Below are positions 27,801-37,521 of a DNA stretch of 59,390 bases, piece after piece. The DNA is from Saccoglossus kowalevskii. Its lineage: Eukaryota; Hemichordata; Enteropneusta; Harrimaniidae. The notes under the pieces are model-generated. The model had not been told where the DNA came from. It did not search any database and saw nothing but the letters and a program-made list of their open reading frames with translations. The DNA lies in contig NW_003140811.1 in the NCBI RefSeq assembly GCF_000003605.2, forward strand, positions 646,976 to 706,365, in the 5' to 3' direction. A program made the position numbers and the translations under genes. Within the stretch, counting starts at the first letter, position 1, and every line of letters starts with the position of its first letter.

Positions 27801-30800
27801 CTGTACAATAATTAACAATTATATTAAAATCCAGATTTTTCCCTGACAGCTGTGATGCAGAAAACTCAGCCTGTGTCCAGAACTAAAGAACCACTTGTTG
27901 CCTATGGAATGCTGAAAAAATTCCTGATAATGTGGAAAAGACTGGAAGTGTTCAAATTAGATTGGGGTAAACGCAAACTTAGTGTAGAAGAAATAAACAC
28001 ACTGTCTCTTTATAAACAATTCCGGTAAGTACTGTAAATGTATTTAATTTTTAGCAGGAATTCAGAGAAACTTTGAAATAAAGTAGTGAACGTTTTAATG
28101 GAGTTCTCTGACAGATTGCACTGATTTTTGTTAATTTAAATTTCAGTGTCGCTAATTATAAAAAATTAGACGTGAGGAGACATTGCAAACTGTCAGGGGG
28201 GTATTTGCTAGTGTTATTCAGTCAAGCTTAGCCATGCAGGGACTCCATGTATTTATGTGAGCAACTAACCAGTGAACGAACTAAGTCTTAAATGTGCAGT
28301 GTACACAATAGAGAACAGAAAGATACACTCGTGCAGTTCTGACAACAATATATATTTTATGACACTATGGTAAACATGATGAACTGTCAACTCACACTGA
28401 ATCAGTTTGCTTTCATTTGACACAATTTTATTCATTCCGTTCATTTATGTATTATGTTCTATATGGAAATACATATATAATACATGTAAGTTATATATTA
28501 AATAAAATTGTGCATGGTGGGTGAATACTGAAGTTCATTAACCTTTTTATCGTCAGATCCCGCTTTTCATCACAAATTCACAAAATAGTCATGTTTATAG
28601 TCTGCGCTTTCCTTCAGAAGATTGAGACAAAATGATCCAAATTTTTTGAATAAAAACTGTAAATTTACTCCAATTTTGTCTGTTGGCTCTAAAATTGAGG
28701 TTCATTTTCAGAAATATTGAAGAATATAAGAAAAAAGGGCTGCAATATTTGAGTGAGAAAGTCTGGTGGTGAAAAGGTTAATACACAATTAACAAATAAA
28801 CCATTTTTCAGTCAATATGCTATAAATATTTATAACACAATGAAATTCTATATTTTTTATAATTTAACCTATTTTTCTTGCAGTAAACAGTATAAAATTG
28901 ATATTGCATATTATGTGCTTAAAAACATTGCAAGGAAATTTGGAAGGGTAAGAAACTTATATTTATATTGCACTAACATCAGACATGATCAACCCTGTAG
29001 AAACCACACACAAGTTGTCCCTTCAATTAGTAACTGAGAACTCCTCATGAATAACATCCTAACCTAAGCTGTATGATTACTTCATGATGTCAAAGCTATA
29101 AATAATAGACTATTGAATCTGTTTGCAGTGTTTAGGGTGTCTCGGGTGCGGACATCCAGGCTTTACTTCAAAATTGAGTTTGTGTTGTTTTCTTGAATTT
29201 AGCTATTTTCACTGGCTCTTTGACCGGCGTTCCACAGCAGCTCGCACAGAGCCCATGAAACTACATGGTACAGTGGTGCACATTTTAGCAACGTGGAATA
29301 ATCTTGTGATGTAGTTCCGCACCCGGGAATACCAATAGTCAGTGTGTGCACGTGTGTGTGCCACTGGCAATAATGTACTGAACACATGGACATCTGATGG
29401 AAATCAATTTGATTCGCTTGTATATGGCTAGGACACATACATACACACATTTGATTTGGTTCAGTGAAGAATATTCATTGAAAAAAACGTCCCGAGGCGA
29501 CCATATAAGGCATCACACCAGGAAGCCAATCAGTGATGGCTCAGAGTTCTGTTTCAACTGTGTAGTCATTTCAATAGCAATTATTCACTAGGTCATTATT
29601 GGGTGTACTCAGACTGGCTGGATTTCATGATGACAGAGTTCCACTTTAAAATGTACAAATTGCCAGCATTTCACTCACCTGTAAGGATGGTAGTTTGAAA
29701 CAAAATCAAAAAATATGTACATGTAGCTAGTTCTGCAATTCCGTACAAGGGTACATGTATAACAGTGAAAAATGCTTCTTCACTTGATCTCCTTCAAACC
29801 ATGCTTACACCCACTTATAACAATTTTGATTTTTAATTATATTTCAGGGTGATATGTACGAAGGATTGATGAGTGATGACGAACCCCTCGTAGCACCACA
29901 AGGTGCTTCTGAAATGGAAATCCGTGCCAAGCAACTAATCAAACTCCTGGATAGCTTAGAAAGTCACATGATACATGAAATGCGAAAGAAGATTGCCCGG
30001 GAACACACACTGGTTGTGTCAGAAAGAGCCAGGGAAGAGGGAAACCTGCCAACAGACTTGTGGAAGAAACCAGTAAGTAATGTCCACATTAAAAAAAACA
30101 ACATAATTTGCGTGGCATGTTTGGCACATTTCTGAATGTATATTTGAGTCATTATTTTGGGGGTTTATTGGCTGACTTTGCTCAAAGCATTCTGTTACAT
30201 GATACTGATTGAAACTTACAAGATGTGTTGTTCAATACAGACAACAAGTCTGTGATGTCAGGATCAAATAGATCTTGAGAAGAATCTCCTGTTTGGGTGG
30301 AATTTCAATTCAAATATTAAAGTACCCAGCATGTATTGGTAACTATATGCATTCATCCTAACCTAACTGTCACTCATTCTATTCTTCACGGGATGTTAGG
30401 ATTAGGCACAGACTGAATATCTGGTGCAAAAATCTAATGACTTGATTTTGATTATGTTTTTTATAGCTCAACGTCAAAATGCTAATCTTTCAGAAAAAGA
30501 ACATGGCATTGAGATACCCTTAGGGACAACATCAAAAGTTCAATGTAGGATAAAAAACTTAATTCCTTTAGTCCCCCCCCCCCACTGAACGTAATTGATA
30601 AATATTGATCATGTGGTCAGACTACATTCACCATTAAATACAAATTGATAATCGGACAGTAGTATTGCATAGCAGTTGGTTCTAGGTCCATGCCCTGAAA
30701 TTGACCTCATTTGACGCACATATTTACACTAGGACCAAACCATTTTCTCGTCTTGGATGTTTTTTTTTCCTTTTCTGTTATTTTTGTCCATGATTGGATA

Positions 30801-33800
30801 GAAACTTTTTAAGGTCACCCCCCACCCCCAAACTAAAGCAAATAAGTATGTGGGGTGTCATTTCACGTTATTTTGTTTAGAAGTGGGTAGCCATTTATCA
30901 ATGGTTTGGTTTAGAAGTGTGTAGCATTTATTTACTTTTTCATATATCCTTATATTCAAAGCCAAATACTGGAAAAGGCTGAATAAAATGCATCGCCCGG
31001 ATGCGCTCACTGGTATCGAAAGTTGTGAGCTGGGTGTTTTTTTCCCCTGAAAACACTTGTGTTTAGAAGTGGGTATATAAATAGAAAAAAAAATTGTTTA
31101 GAAGTGAGTATGGTTTTCGAGAGGTGGGCTTCACACCCTTACCCACTTAATGTGGAAGTAGCCCCCCCCAGGGTTGTACCGTAATACTCAAAACTACTTT
31201 CGCATTGTTTTACGCTTGATTTCACACATAATGTGGAATCTCAGATCTACTACTTCCTCCCTCGTTCTTCAAAATTTACATTTTCTCTTTTTTGGACAGA
31301 AACAGAAAGTCTCCAAGTACAATATACAATCATAACACAGAATTACACTAAAAAAATACTGTTAGATAATATATATATAATAATATAAGGAAATTTTCTC
31401 TTCATTTATAAAGTTTTCATGTCTGTTCTATCCCTGTAGACAATTAATGAAAGAATGACTATAGCCAAACCACATATTGCTGAAGATTTCTCAAGACTTC
31501 TAATGTCCGCAGCCAAGGAAGATGGAGATGAACTCGTCATAAAAAGGGTAAGGAATTGGGGATAGTGACAAGATGTATTAAGTATTATTGCAATCAATAA
31601 TAACAAGATTGTTTTTGTTTTATTCAGTGTTTTAAATTTACTAAAAATTGCTCTGAATGTTTTTATAACAAAATTAACTACCAGGAAAGAAGTCACTTTT
31701 TACAAGACAAACACCAATTTTACTTGTGGTGCAGTTTTCTTACAAAAGTACATGTATATTTTTATTAGGAAAGCTTCAAATGATTACGCCACTTTTACTA
31801 TAATTGTACATTACTTTACCCAATAATTGAGATAATGAACTTGACATTGATAACTTGTATGATAACTATAATTGCTTGTATCATATAGGAATCCTTAAAC
31901 AGTGCCTTATCACAGCTTGCTAACGTGGTGATGCAGCGAGAGAAGAGTAACTATGAATCCTATTCCATGTACTACGAGAATCTACTGAGACAGAATCATC
32001 AGTTGCTATACCAAAGAGAACAGGTAAATATATCAGAATAATCATAAATACAAAACTAAACATTATTCTATCGTTTATTATTGAGACTTCTGTATGTCAT
32101 TTATTGTGTGCAAAATTGAACTTTGTATGAATGAATGAATGAATGAATGAATGAATGAATGAATGAATGAATGAATTGAAATTGTATCCTCTCTGGGATA
32201 TTGATATGAAAATAAAATAAAGTTACATTTGAACAACAATTGAATTAATAGAAAACAATTAAACCAGAAAGAATCCATAATCCAAACATAATAATAATAG
32301 TCAAGTTTATTTATAAAAAATCACATATATTGAATGGAGGTCCCAACAAATATTTTAAAGACTTATTTTTATATTGTGTAGATTTTTACTGATGTTTACT
32401 CACTTAATATTTTCAGGAAATAAAGCAACTAAAGGATGGTGTGAAAAGTGGTAGTGCCTCCGCTTTGGTAGAAGTACAGTGCCAGTTAGCTGACAGGAGT
32501 CATGAACTTATACTTGGTATGTACACTATGTATTTTTGCTTTTGTGAGAAGTCAAATAGAGAGCTTGAATTGTGCTATGAACTAAGCTATAGTAATAGTT
32601 CATGTATAAGTAGTTTATGTATTTTTTTTTTAAAGATGGTAAAACTCAGTAGCCCTCAAAATTAAGTTTACCAAGCGTTATAGAGACCACTACTGTCATT
32701 TTTTTATCAGAAATTAGTCAGGCTTTTCATACATTGATGATGCTGAAAAAATATCTGCAGATAAGTAAATTGTGATATGGCCCAAACGATGTCCAGACTA
32801 CTTTGAATTAGAAAGAGGCTATTAAAAAACATATTTTTATTTATAAAAACATCTTTCATGTATCTTTTCATATTTCAATTCCAAATAGTAACTTGTAATT
32901 GTAATGCATTTTTACAGAGATCACTGCACTAAGAGCCAAGATTGCCGAAATGAGAGATGAAGCTCTCACCAAAGAGAGGGATATCAGGGAGGAAGTAAAA
33001 ATTGAGTATGATGGGCTTGTGCAGAATCTATTTTTGACATCGTTTGCTTTGAAAACAAGATTTGATGAGTTCAGGTCAGTATAAAATGAGATATCTGTCA
33101 AACAGTGTTTTTTTTGATATATATGTGTGGCTCACTGATGACTGTAACCTCAGAATGAACTGAGTGCTATGCTATGCCATGTACATTTACTACTGTGCGT
33201 GTGTAATTGTAATATAATAGACCATTTTCCGTTCACTGCGAGAATCACGCGTTATGCGTGAAATCGAACGTAAAAACAGGACAAACAAAGGTCATAGCGT
33301 TGCAGTGGCGTCAAACATCGCGTGAGATTCGACAAACGCGAAAGTATTTTGGGGAACATTTCCATGTCAATAATGTGCTGTACACATTTGATGATGGGCA
33401 ATTTCGATTAAGTGAGGATATTCGAATGTAATATTCCTCTGTCGAAGATCGGCCGGTCGATGTGCGCTACGAAATAAAGAAATTCGAGTTCAAAATCAAA
33501 TCGTTCGATTTTTGCGGCAGACGTTCAACGCACGTCTTTCATGCATCTCGCGAAGATCTCGCAGTTGTACGGAAAATCACCTATTGTGATAATAGTGGTA
33601 ATTTAAATCCTGCTATAGTAAAGGCAATGGACTGTTTAGTATAAGTAACTGTGTCAAGGAGATCCTAAGTATTTCAACATCTTTGTACCAATACACTGGT
33701 AGTTTAATTTCTACGACACATTTGTTCTACACAACTATCAAGAATCATTTCCTCTTTAGTAGATACGTTTCTTATCAGCGCAATTGATACTGAATCATCA

Positions 33801-36800
33801 CTTGCTTGAAGATGTGTAGGAGTCTGCCATGTTCACGGACAATAAACTGTTCAATAGTGATTATTAGGTTGCTTTCTCTGTTTCTAGAACATGCACACTT
33901 GCACCTGTATTTAGTTAATGTTTTCGATTCTTACATAGGAATCACCTTTACGATGACATGTTTAACAGTATTGGGGATGTCAGAAGAGATGCTGTGGAGA
34001 CAATGAGTAAATTAAAACTCAAACCTGGTGGTACTGAAGGTAAATTAACCATTCATGGATTTACAGACGCAACATACATGTATGTGTCATTCACCTGGTT
34101 CATAATCTCTTTATTCATCTAGAATGAGGGCCATTATTAATAAAAAAAAAATTTTGATAAAATTTATAGATCTTATATCGTTATAGTTGTTTCATTGTAC
34201 CGGTAATCATTGTACACCATGTAGTTGGTCTAGTTCAATAGTCAAGACAAGAATCTATAGACTTGAAGGCATCAGTGTTTTCCCCAACCCAGTAGTTGGG
34301 GTAGGTAAAATTTGATGGTACATGTATGTGTAAAACAGGATCTGGACATGTTTGAGAAATAAACACTACCCTCAAAATCTTGTGATCATTTACAAATGAG
34401 AGATACTGTATTTGAAATACTGTGTATATTGAGATTAACTATTACACATATTTAGTAATTCTAATTTTTTGGAGAACATAATAGTGAAGATTTGATATTG
34501 CAATAAAATTAATTTAACCACAAAATCTGTTGATTGTATATTGGTGGGAAACAACTGTATCTTCTTTACAAGATCTCTTACTACCTAAGTCACTAATGAA
34601 CCAACCATGTTGTAGCTATCTGTAAATTACAATTACCAGTTAAATGTGACTTTCAATCATGTTTCAACAGAGGAGGATACATTACAAAGAAATCTACGTA
34701 AGGCTGAAGAACTGAGAGAAATAAAGCATGAAAACTTGACGTTGAACAGATTAGTGCTGAAAATGAAAACTATGAACAAATGGAAAAGGACACAACTATA
34801 CGAATATTATGAAAAAGCTGTAAGTGTAGTGGAGTTGACATCTGACATTTATTCTGATTTAGATAAATCCTTTATGTTTTGTTAATCATACCCATGCTGT
34901 TTCAACAGTAACAGCCACATTTATGGTCAGCATTTTGTAGAAGTGGATGTTTCACCACCAGTTCTCTCTTTTCATCACAAATTCACAAAATAGTTCTGTT
35001 TATAGTCTGTACTTTCCGTCAGAAGATTGGAACAAAAATAGCCAAAGTTTTTGGGTAAAAACGACAAATTTAATCAAATTGTGTCTATTGACTCTAAATT
35101 TAGGGTTCATTTCTATAAATATTGAAGAACATAAGAAAAATTTGGGCAAGAAAGTCTGGTGGTCAAAACGTTAAATTTGAAACAGCTTGGCTATGAGATG
35201 TGAATAACATCTTGTACCACAACACAAAGTAAATGTAAATTATGACAAGAATTGTAGAAATTACAAAAATCTACATAGAGACAAAAAACTAAGCATGGAG
35301 TTACAGAAACACCAGAACAATGGGTCTAGTGGTATAAAAAATATGTATTCTTGATTCTATTGGGTTAGTCTCCTTCATATGTGTTTGTTCTATTGTCGTT
35401 GTATAGTTGTACCATCTAAGACAAGAAGCTGACAGGTGTAAGAAAGATTACTTGGAAATCAAAATGATGTCTGAGGAGGAGGTCATATTGCTACGACAAC
35501 AGATGATTTCAATGAAGAAATCACTGGCAAACTCTGAGAAAGAAAGAGAAGCTATTCAAAAACTCTTGGACAAAGAGGTAAATTAAATCTCTGTATCTTA
35601 TCTGTTCAAAAGTGTATCTATAGGTTAAATAGTTTAAAAGTAGTGGTGTTAGTCACATGACTGTGCATTCAGTAAGGATCAATGCATGTGTGAGAGTAAA
35701 ATGTGTTGTTTATGTTTCATACAAATTGAGCGTACTCCTGCATAGAGATTCCTGGGGCATAAAAATTACTGCCTTTACAAATTTCTCTAATTTTGACTAA
35801 CGTTTGGTTAAATTTTTCCAACAATTTTAAAAAGTAAGAATTATTATTATAGTGGTAATGGTTAAAATAGAAATACAAGATTTTCCTATGTAGAATCGTG
35901 AATGTGAGAAATTAAAAACAGTATAGGGTTAAAGCCTTTGAATAAAATCGTTCTATTCCCTTCTTAGTTCAAGTTGAAGAAAGAGCGAGAACACAAGGCA
36001 GAGAGAGAAGCACGTAGTATTAAACAATTAGAACACGCAAGAGCATCTAACTTGGAAAGACTTGTAAGTATTGGCACCTTGTGTGTGGGGTTTACACATA
36101 CCGGTACATGACAGATTGGAAGCTGGGTGTGTCTTTGTTGTTTATATGGTTGTCAACTTATCAAGTCTATATATGGCAAACATTTCTTCATTCAAAGATT
36201 TATTATAATGAGCAATGCAGTCCCAGGGGTTGAAAGCATGGCCTTTAAATCATGTAAAACATTGACATGCAAAAACTCTCATGTATATCTGATTTAGCAT
36301 CTACATACTCATTGAAATATACCAATTTGAATAGTAATGACAAACTGATGAATATTGTCACTGATCTTGTCTTCAATTGATGCTCCTCTACATTTCCTGA
36401 TTTCCTCAAACTTTCATCTAAAATAAAACTCCAAAAAAAGAAGCACTGATAAAAATGTTTTTAATACGGAAAATATGTTGATGAGGATTAAGTTTAGAGA
36501 TTGTTACAAACTTGTGCTCCATACTAAATTTCAACTTTTATGTGTAACTGTATTCTAGGTTGAGCAACTCGAAGACAAAGACGTACGTTTGAAAGTGTTA
36601 TCAGAAGAACACGATAAAAATCAGAAAATGAATCATATAGTCCATACCAAAGTGAAAAAAGATGTGGGTCAGATGAAGAAGCAACTTGCTCATGAAAGAG
36701 CCTTGAAACTAGATGCTTTTCAGCGAGTGGATGAACTACAGACTCAAGTTTATGACATTGAAGTTGGGCAATCATCTCGGCCCCATACAGCCGGCAGTAA

Positions 36801-37521
36801 GATACAATTAATACTATTTTTATCTGCTAAATCAGTCAAAAACTTGACAATTTTGAATACATAACGTTGTCAAGTAGTGCTATTACTTGGGAAATTTTCA
36901 TTGCTTAATGAATATTCATCCTTATATTAATGTTCATATCATTGTATTTTCTAGCTATGCGAACAAGGTCTCGTGAAAAAACTTTGAGTCGCCCAAGTAC
37001 TGGTATTTGGCCACCACCTGTGGGTATGCCTCCTAACAGATCGTTAACACCAGATCCCTGGCCCAGAGAAGTCAATGCCGATAGGTTTATGCAAAGACCT
37101 AAAACTGTGAGTATCGTAAATATGTATCCATGTTGATTTCAAAACCTTGATCATAGTTTTTTTCTTGCCAACATTTTAGTGGTGATATTTTCTTCATTTT
37201 ATTTTCATTAATTTTGGACTAGAGAAACATAATTTACAATTGGATGTGTGGTCTTGATCAAATTTGTGAGAAATAAAAGTATATGGGAAAAAATATATAT
37301 TGAATGTAAGTTGACTTTTATGAGTTTTAAGGATTACACATGTACATGATATTCGGTTTGATTATACTCATTACCATACTTATTCTTTGCATTGATAGGT
37401 GAGTGGACGATTGCGTACTCGTATCACCGAGCAGTTGTTGTACAATGACACACCTGATCAACACGAGACAATTATGCGCTTACAGGAGATGGAGAGACTA
37501 CAGATGCAGGGGCAAAGATAA
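872..37521 (+). CDS. CCDC162-like: Large coiled-coil protein, CCDC162-like (5' partial, at least 41 exons)
   Basis: I reconstructed this gene exon by exon from consensus splice sites and reading phase. It codes for about 2,150 residues and ends at TAA 37519-37521. The first visible exon opens after a normal acceptor (869-871), so the N-terminus lies upstream. The N-terminal part is Ser/Arg-rich linker. The middle is mostly helical with conserved-looking blocks such as LLDCYLEAYHNVFDKDEKRK, KRPRFDFASDYFIKTYRAE and SVRHAMCDTFLSTGNIQAHR. Roughly residues 1720-2060 are charged heptad coiled coil, followed by a Pro/Ser/Arg tail (SRPSTGIWPPPVGMPPNRS). Size, order and these blocks match my memory of the CCDC162 family (DUF4549 proteins), whose DUF4549 would be upstream. 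Family members are poorly characterised; a ciliary or axonemal role is inference. No enzyme motif or membrane segment is visible. Exons are listed in the three block entries. Confidence 0.72.
4029..4237. mobile_element. TA-flanked MITE, family 2, copy A (209 bp)
   Basis: Near-perfect terminal inverted repeats: CTGTAGAATACTTTATTTTC on the left and its complement on the right. TA flanks at 4027-4028 and 4238-4239. The interior is itself palindromic, with repeated GCGAAAAT/ATTTTCGC words. It lies in the long intron 2545-6177 and is non-coding. Confidence 0.78.
5040..5213. mobile_element. TA-flanked MITE, family 2, copy B (174 bp)
   Basis: Ends CTGTAAAATACTTTATTTTT and complement, with TA flanks at 5038-5039 and 5214-5215. 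Compared with the copies at 4029 and 48141, the CG-containing words have mostly become TG/CA-type sequence, which suggests an older, decayed copy. A long spurious reading frame overlaps it. Confidence 0.72.
6394..6858 (+). repeat. Direct duplication of 147 bp within an intron
   Basis: Segments 6394-6540 and 6712-6858 are about 93% alike by eye and in the same orientation; both begin CCTACCATG and end GTTAAATA. About 170 bases of unrelated sequence separate them. They lie between the exons at 6178 and 6983. I see no coding sequence in either. Confidence 0.75.
7394..7735 (+). repeat. CpG-depleted copy of a roughly 350-bp repeat
   Basis: Aligns by eye with 33229-33592 over shared words (ACAAACAAAGGTCATAGCGT, AATAATGTACT, CATATTTGATGGTGG, GAAGATCTCGCAGT-like words near the end). 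Many positions that are CG there are TG or CA here. It lies in the intron just before the exon at 7756. Confidence 0.55.
8051..8305. mobile_element. TA-flanked hairpin MITE, family 3 (255 bp)
   Basis: The left end CTCTTATGTCCCAAATAAAC is mirrored by the right end GTTTATTTGGGACATGAGAG with a single mismatch. TA flanks are at 8049-8050 and 8306-8307. The words AATAAACATACCTCC recur inside the left half. It lies in the intron before the exon at 8462 and has no coding capacity. Confidence 0.75.
9062..9130 (+). repeat. Fragment of a tRNA-derived SINE body
   Basis: The words CCTACCCTGGGTGAGTGTGCC and AAGGCCAA match, on the opposite strand, the middle of the SINE at 14225-14522. The tRNA-like head is not visible here, so this is a truncated copy. 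Confidence 0.5.
10005..10140 (+). repeat. Dispersed intronic repeat, copy 1
   Basis: The stretch starting GGTAATCTTGTTAC, with the core TCAACAACTAGCCCAAA and end CAGTGAAAATGCCTAG, also occurs at 11776-11890 in the same orientation and at 22205-22330 inverted. The ends of the family are not defined here. Confidence 0.55.
10515..10596. repeat. Hairpin-forming inverted repeat
   Basis: AGACTGGATACAGCTTTTGC near 10516 is followed about 50 bases later by its imperfect complement, AAGCCGTATCCAGTC. The loop contains GGTCTTGTAGCGCGTAAG. It could be a MITE core or a hairpin relic. It sits just upstream of a G-rich stretch. Confidence 0.5.
10628..10670 (+). other. G-rich tract with G-quadruplex potential
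   Basis: The tract holds at least six runs of three or more guanines with short spacers (GGGTGGGGGGTGGGG, then GGGTGGGTCGGG). It lies in an intron, on the coding strand of the CCDC162-like gene. Confidence 0.5.
11776..11890 (+). repeat. Dispersed intronic repeat, copy 2
   Basis: Shares TAATCTTGTTACTTTGTTCA, AGTACAGTTTTCTG and GTGATGGTAGCCAG words with the copies at 10005 and 22205. It lies in the intron before the exon at 11976. Confidence 0.5.
14225..14522 (-). mobile_element. tRNA-derived SINE, minus strand
   Basis: Read on the minus strand, the element begins with a pol III promoter-like head: box A TAGCATAGTAG fits TRGCNNAGYNG, and box B AGTTCAAATCC differs from GGTTCGANNCC at two positions. 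Between them is an anticodon-like arm (CAGACTCATGATC) resembling a CAT (Met) anticodon loop. A 3' body of about 220 bases follows. A long plus-strand reading frame across it is incidental. A body fragment of the same family is at 9062. Confidence 0.65.
15273..15457. mobile_element. TA-flanked MITE, family 1, copy B (about 185 bp)
   Basis: Same inverted ends and internal sequence as the element at 210-389, including the internal stretch GAGCATCTACACATACGAGA. TA target duplications are at 15271-15272 and 15458-15459. The two copies differ at scattered bases and by small indels, so they inserted independently some time ago. Confidence 0.75.
17444..18042 (+). repeat. About 600-bp repeat with internal units of about 160 bp
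   Basis: It opens with an imperfect hairpin (GCCCCGCTGTTGACTTTGTC then GAGCGGAGC) and closes with GCGGAGCTATCTCAGTCGAG. Between these, roughly 160-base units recur, two nearly complete and two shortened. Each carries CGACTTCTTGTTAAAAAC, a GCTTTGATA word, a CATGATGATATCTTCA word and GTGAATATTTTTGTCA. It lies in the intron between the exons at 17176 and 18664. Class unknown; I believe similar sequences recur in marine invertebrate introns, but cannot check. Confidence 0.55.
18881..19108. mobile_element. TTAA-flanked MITE, copy A (228 bp)
   Basis: Flanked by TTAA at 18877-18880 and 19109-19112. Inverted ends: CCTTTTTACCACCAC on the left, GTCTGGTGGTGAAAAGG on the right. TTAA duplication is typical of piggyBac-like elements; superfamily membership is inference. 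Further copies are at 28542 and 34949, with a right-half fragment at 19201-19270. Confidence 0.7.
19201..19272. mobile_element. Right-half fragment of the TTAA-flanked MITE
   Basis: The segment starts with the internal words TTGAAGAATTTAAGAAAA and ends AAGTCTGGTGGTGAAAAGG, as in the full copies. The left half is absent. Confidence 0.6.
22205..22330 (-). repeat. Dispersed intronic repeat, copy 3 (inverted)
   Basis: On the minus strand it reads GGGGTAATCTTTC, then CAACAACTATCCCAATTAAA, AGTACAGTTTTCTGAGAG and GGTTGCCAGGTGATGAAAAT, matching the copies at 10005 and 11776. It starts just after the exon ending at 22098. Confidence 0.55.
24943..24993 (+). other. Possible 51-base cassette exon of the CCDC162-like gene
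   Basis: The segment ends in a good donor (AAG|gtatgc) and, with an acceptor at 24941-24942, fits phase 2 to phase 2. Inclusion would add 17 residues without changing the frame. A competing acceptor at 24928-24929 gives a longer open stretch in another frame, but that version cannot join the next exon in frame. The flanking exons splice together in frame without it, so it is either an alternative exon or a chance pair of sites. Confidence 0.3.
28542..28777. mobile_element. TTAA-flanked MITE, copy B (236 bp)
   Basis: Flanked by TTAA at 28538-28541 and 28778-28781. It shares the body words TTTTCATCACAAA, TTCCTTCAGAA and TGTTGGCTCTAAAATT with copies A and C. The left end is more decayed than the right. 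About 105 bases separate it from the exon at 28884. Confidence 0.7.
30560..31175 (+). repeat. Low-complexity C-run-bounded repeat region
   Basis: Bounded by runs of C (near 30572 and 31157). Inside, the word TTGTTTAGAAGTGGGTA or a close variant recurs about four times (near 30877, 30910, 31059, 31097). It looks like a degenerate transposon or minisatellite within the intron between the exons at 29848 and 31440. Confidence 0.4.
32126..32176 (+). repeat. (GAAT)n microsatellite
   Basis: About twelve uninterrupted GAAT tetramers in the intron following the exon 31889-32023. Confidence 0.95.
33229..33592 (+). repeat. CpG-rich copy of a roughly 350-bp repeat
   Basis: Unusually CG-rich for this window (words such as CACGCGTTATGCGTGAAATC, CGATCGG-like and CATCTCGCGAAGATCTCGC). 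It shares a backbone with 7394-7735. It holds no convincing exon, though a short open frame starts at 33462. Class unknown. Confidence 0.55.
34949..35170. mobile_element. TTAA-flanked MITE, copy C (about 220 bp)
   Basis: The right flank is TTAA at 35171-35174; the left TTAA has decayed. The ends TTTCACCACCAG and CTGGTGGTCAAAACG are complementary with mismatches. The body matches copies A and B at lower identity. Confidence 0.65.

Larger units (their letters stand above)
14746..28947 (+). other. CCDC162-like gene, exon block 2 (15 exons plus one possible cassette)
   Basis: Exons: 14746-14855, 17176-17266, 18664-18801, 19365-19729, 20442-20535, 21956-22098, 22542-22725, 23495-23592, 23928-24131, 24347-24568, possible 24943-24993, 25165-25288, 26186-26451, 26940-27220, 27850-28024, 28884-28947. 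Phases are compatible throughout. The exon 24347-24568 joins 25165-25288 in frame with or without the 51-base candidate between them. The 19365 exon is the largest in the gene (365 bases; residues LLHVFCRLLDTITLRHRLID). The 26186 and 26940 exons encode the strongest block. Introns carry a TA-flanked MITE (15.3 kb), a SINE (14.2-14.5 kb), a tandemly structured repeat (17.4-18.0 kb) and TTAA-flanked elements. Confidence 0.75.
29848..37521 (+). other. CCDC162-like gene, exon block 3: coiled coil and C-terminal tail (12 exons)
   Basis: Exons: 29848-30072, 31440-31547, 31889-32023, 32417-32516, 32918-33074, 33939-34039, 34671-34819, 35407-35577, 35968-36063, 36559-36796, 36955-37106, 37399-37521. 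Phases agree at every junction. The products are rich in Glu, Lys, Arg, Gln and Leu with heptad spacing (for example EEEVILLRQQMISMKKSLAN and KKEREHKAEREARSIKQLEH), as in a long parallel coiled coil. The last two exons encode a basic, proline-rich tail and a short helical end (TIMRLQEMERLQMQGQR). The stop is TAA at 37519-37521. Confidence 0.82.

Noticed and set aside
32078-32278. Minus-strand frame with a run of HSFI repeats
   Set aside because: It is the translation of the (GAAT)n microsatellite.
33462-33644. Short open frame in the CG-rich intronic block as an exon
   Set aside because: Neighbouring exons 32918-33074 and 33939-34039 already join in phase, and the block belongs to a repeat also seen at 7394.
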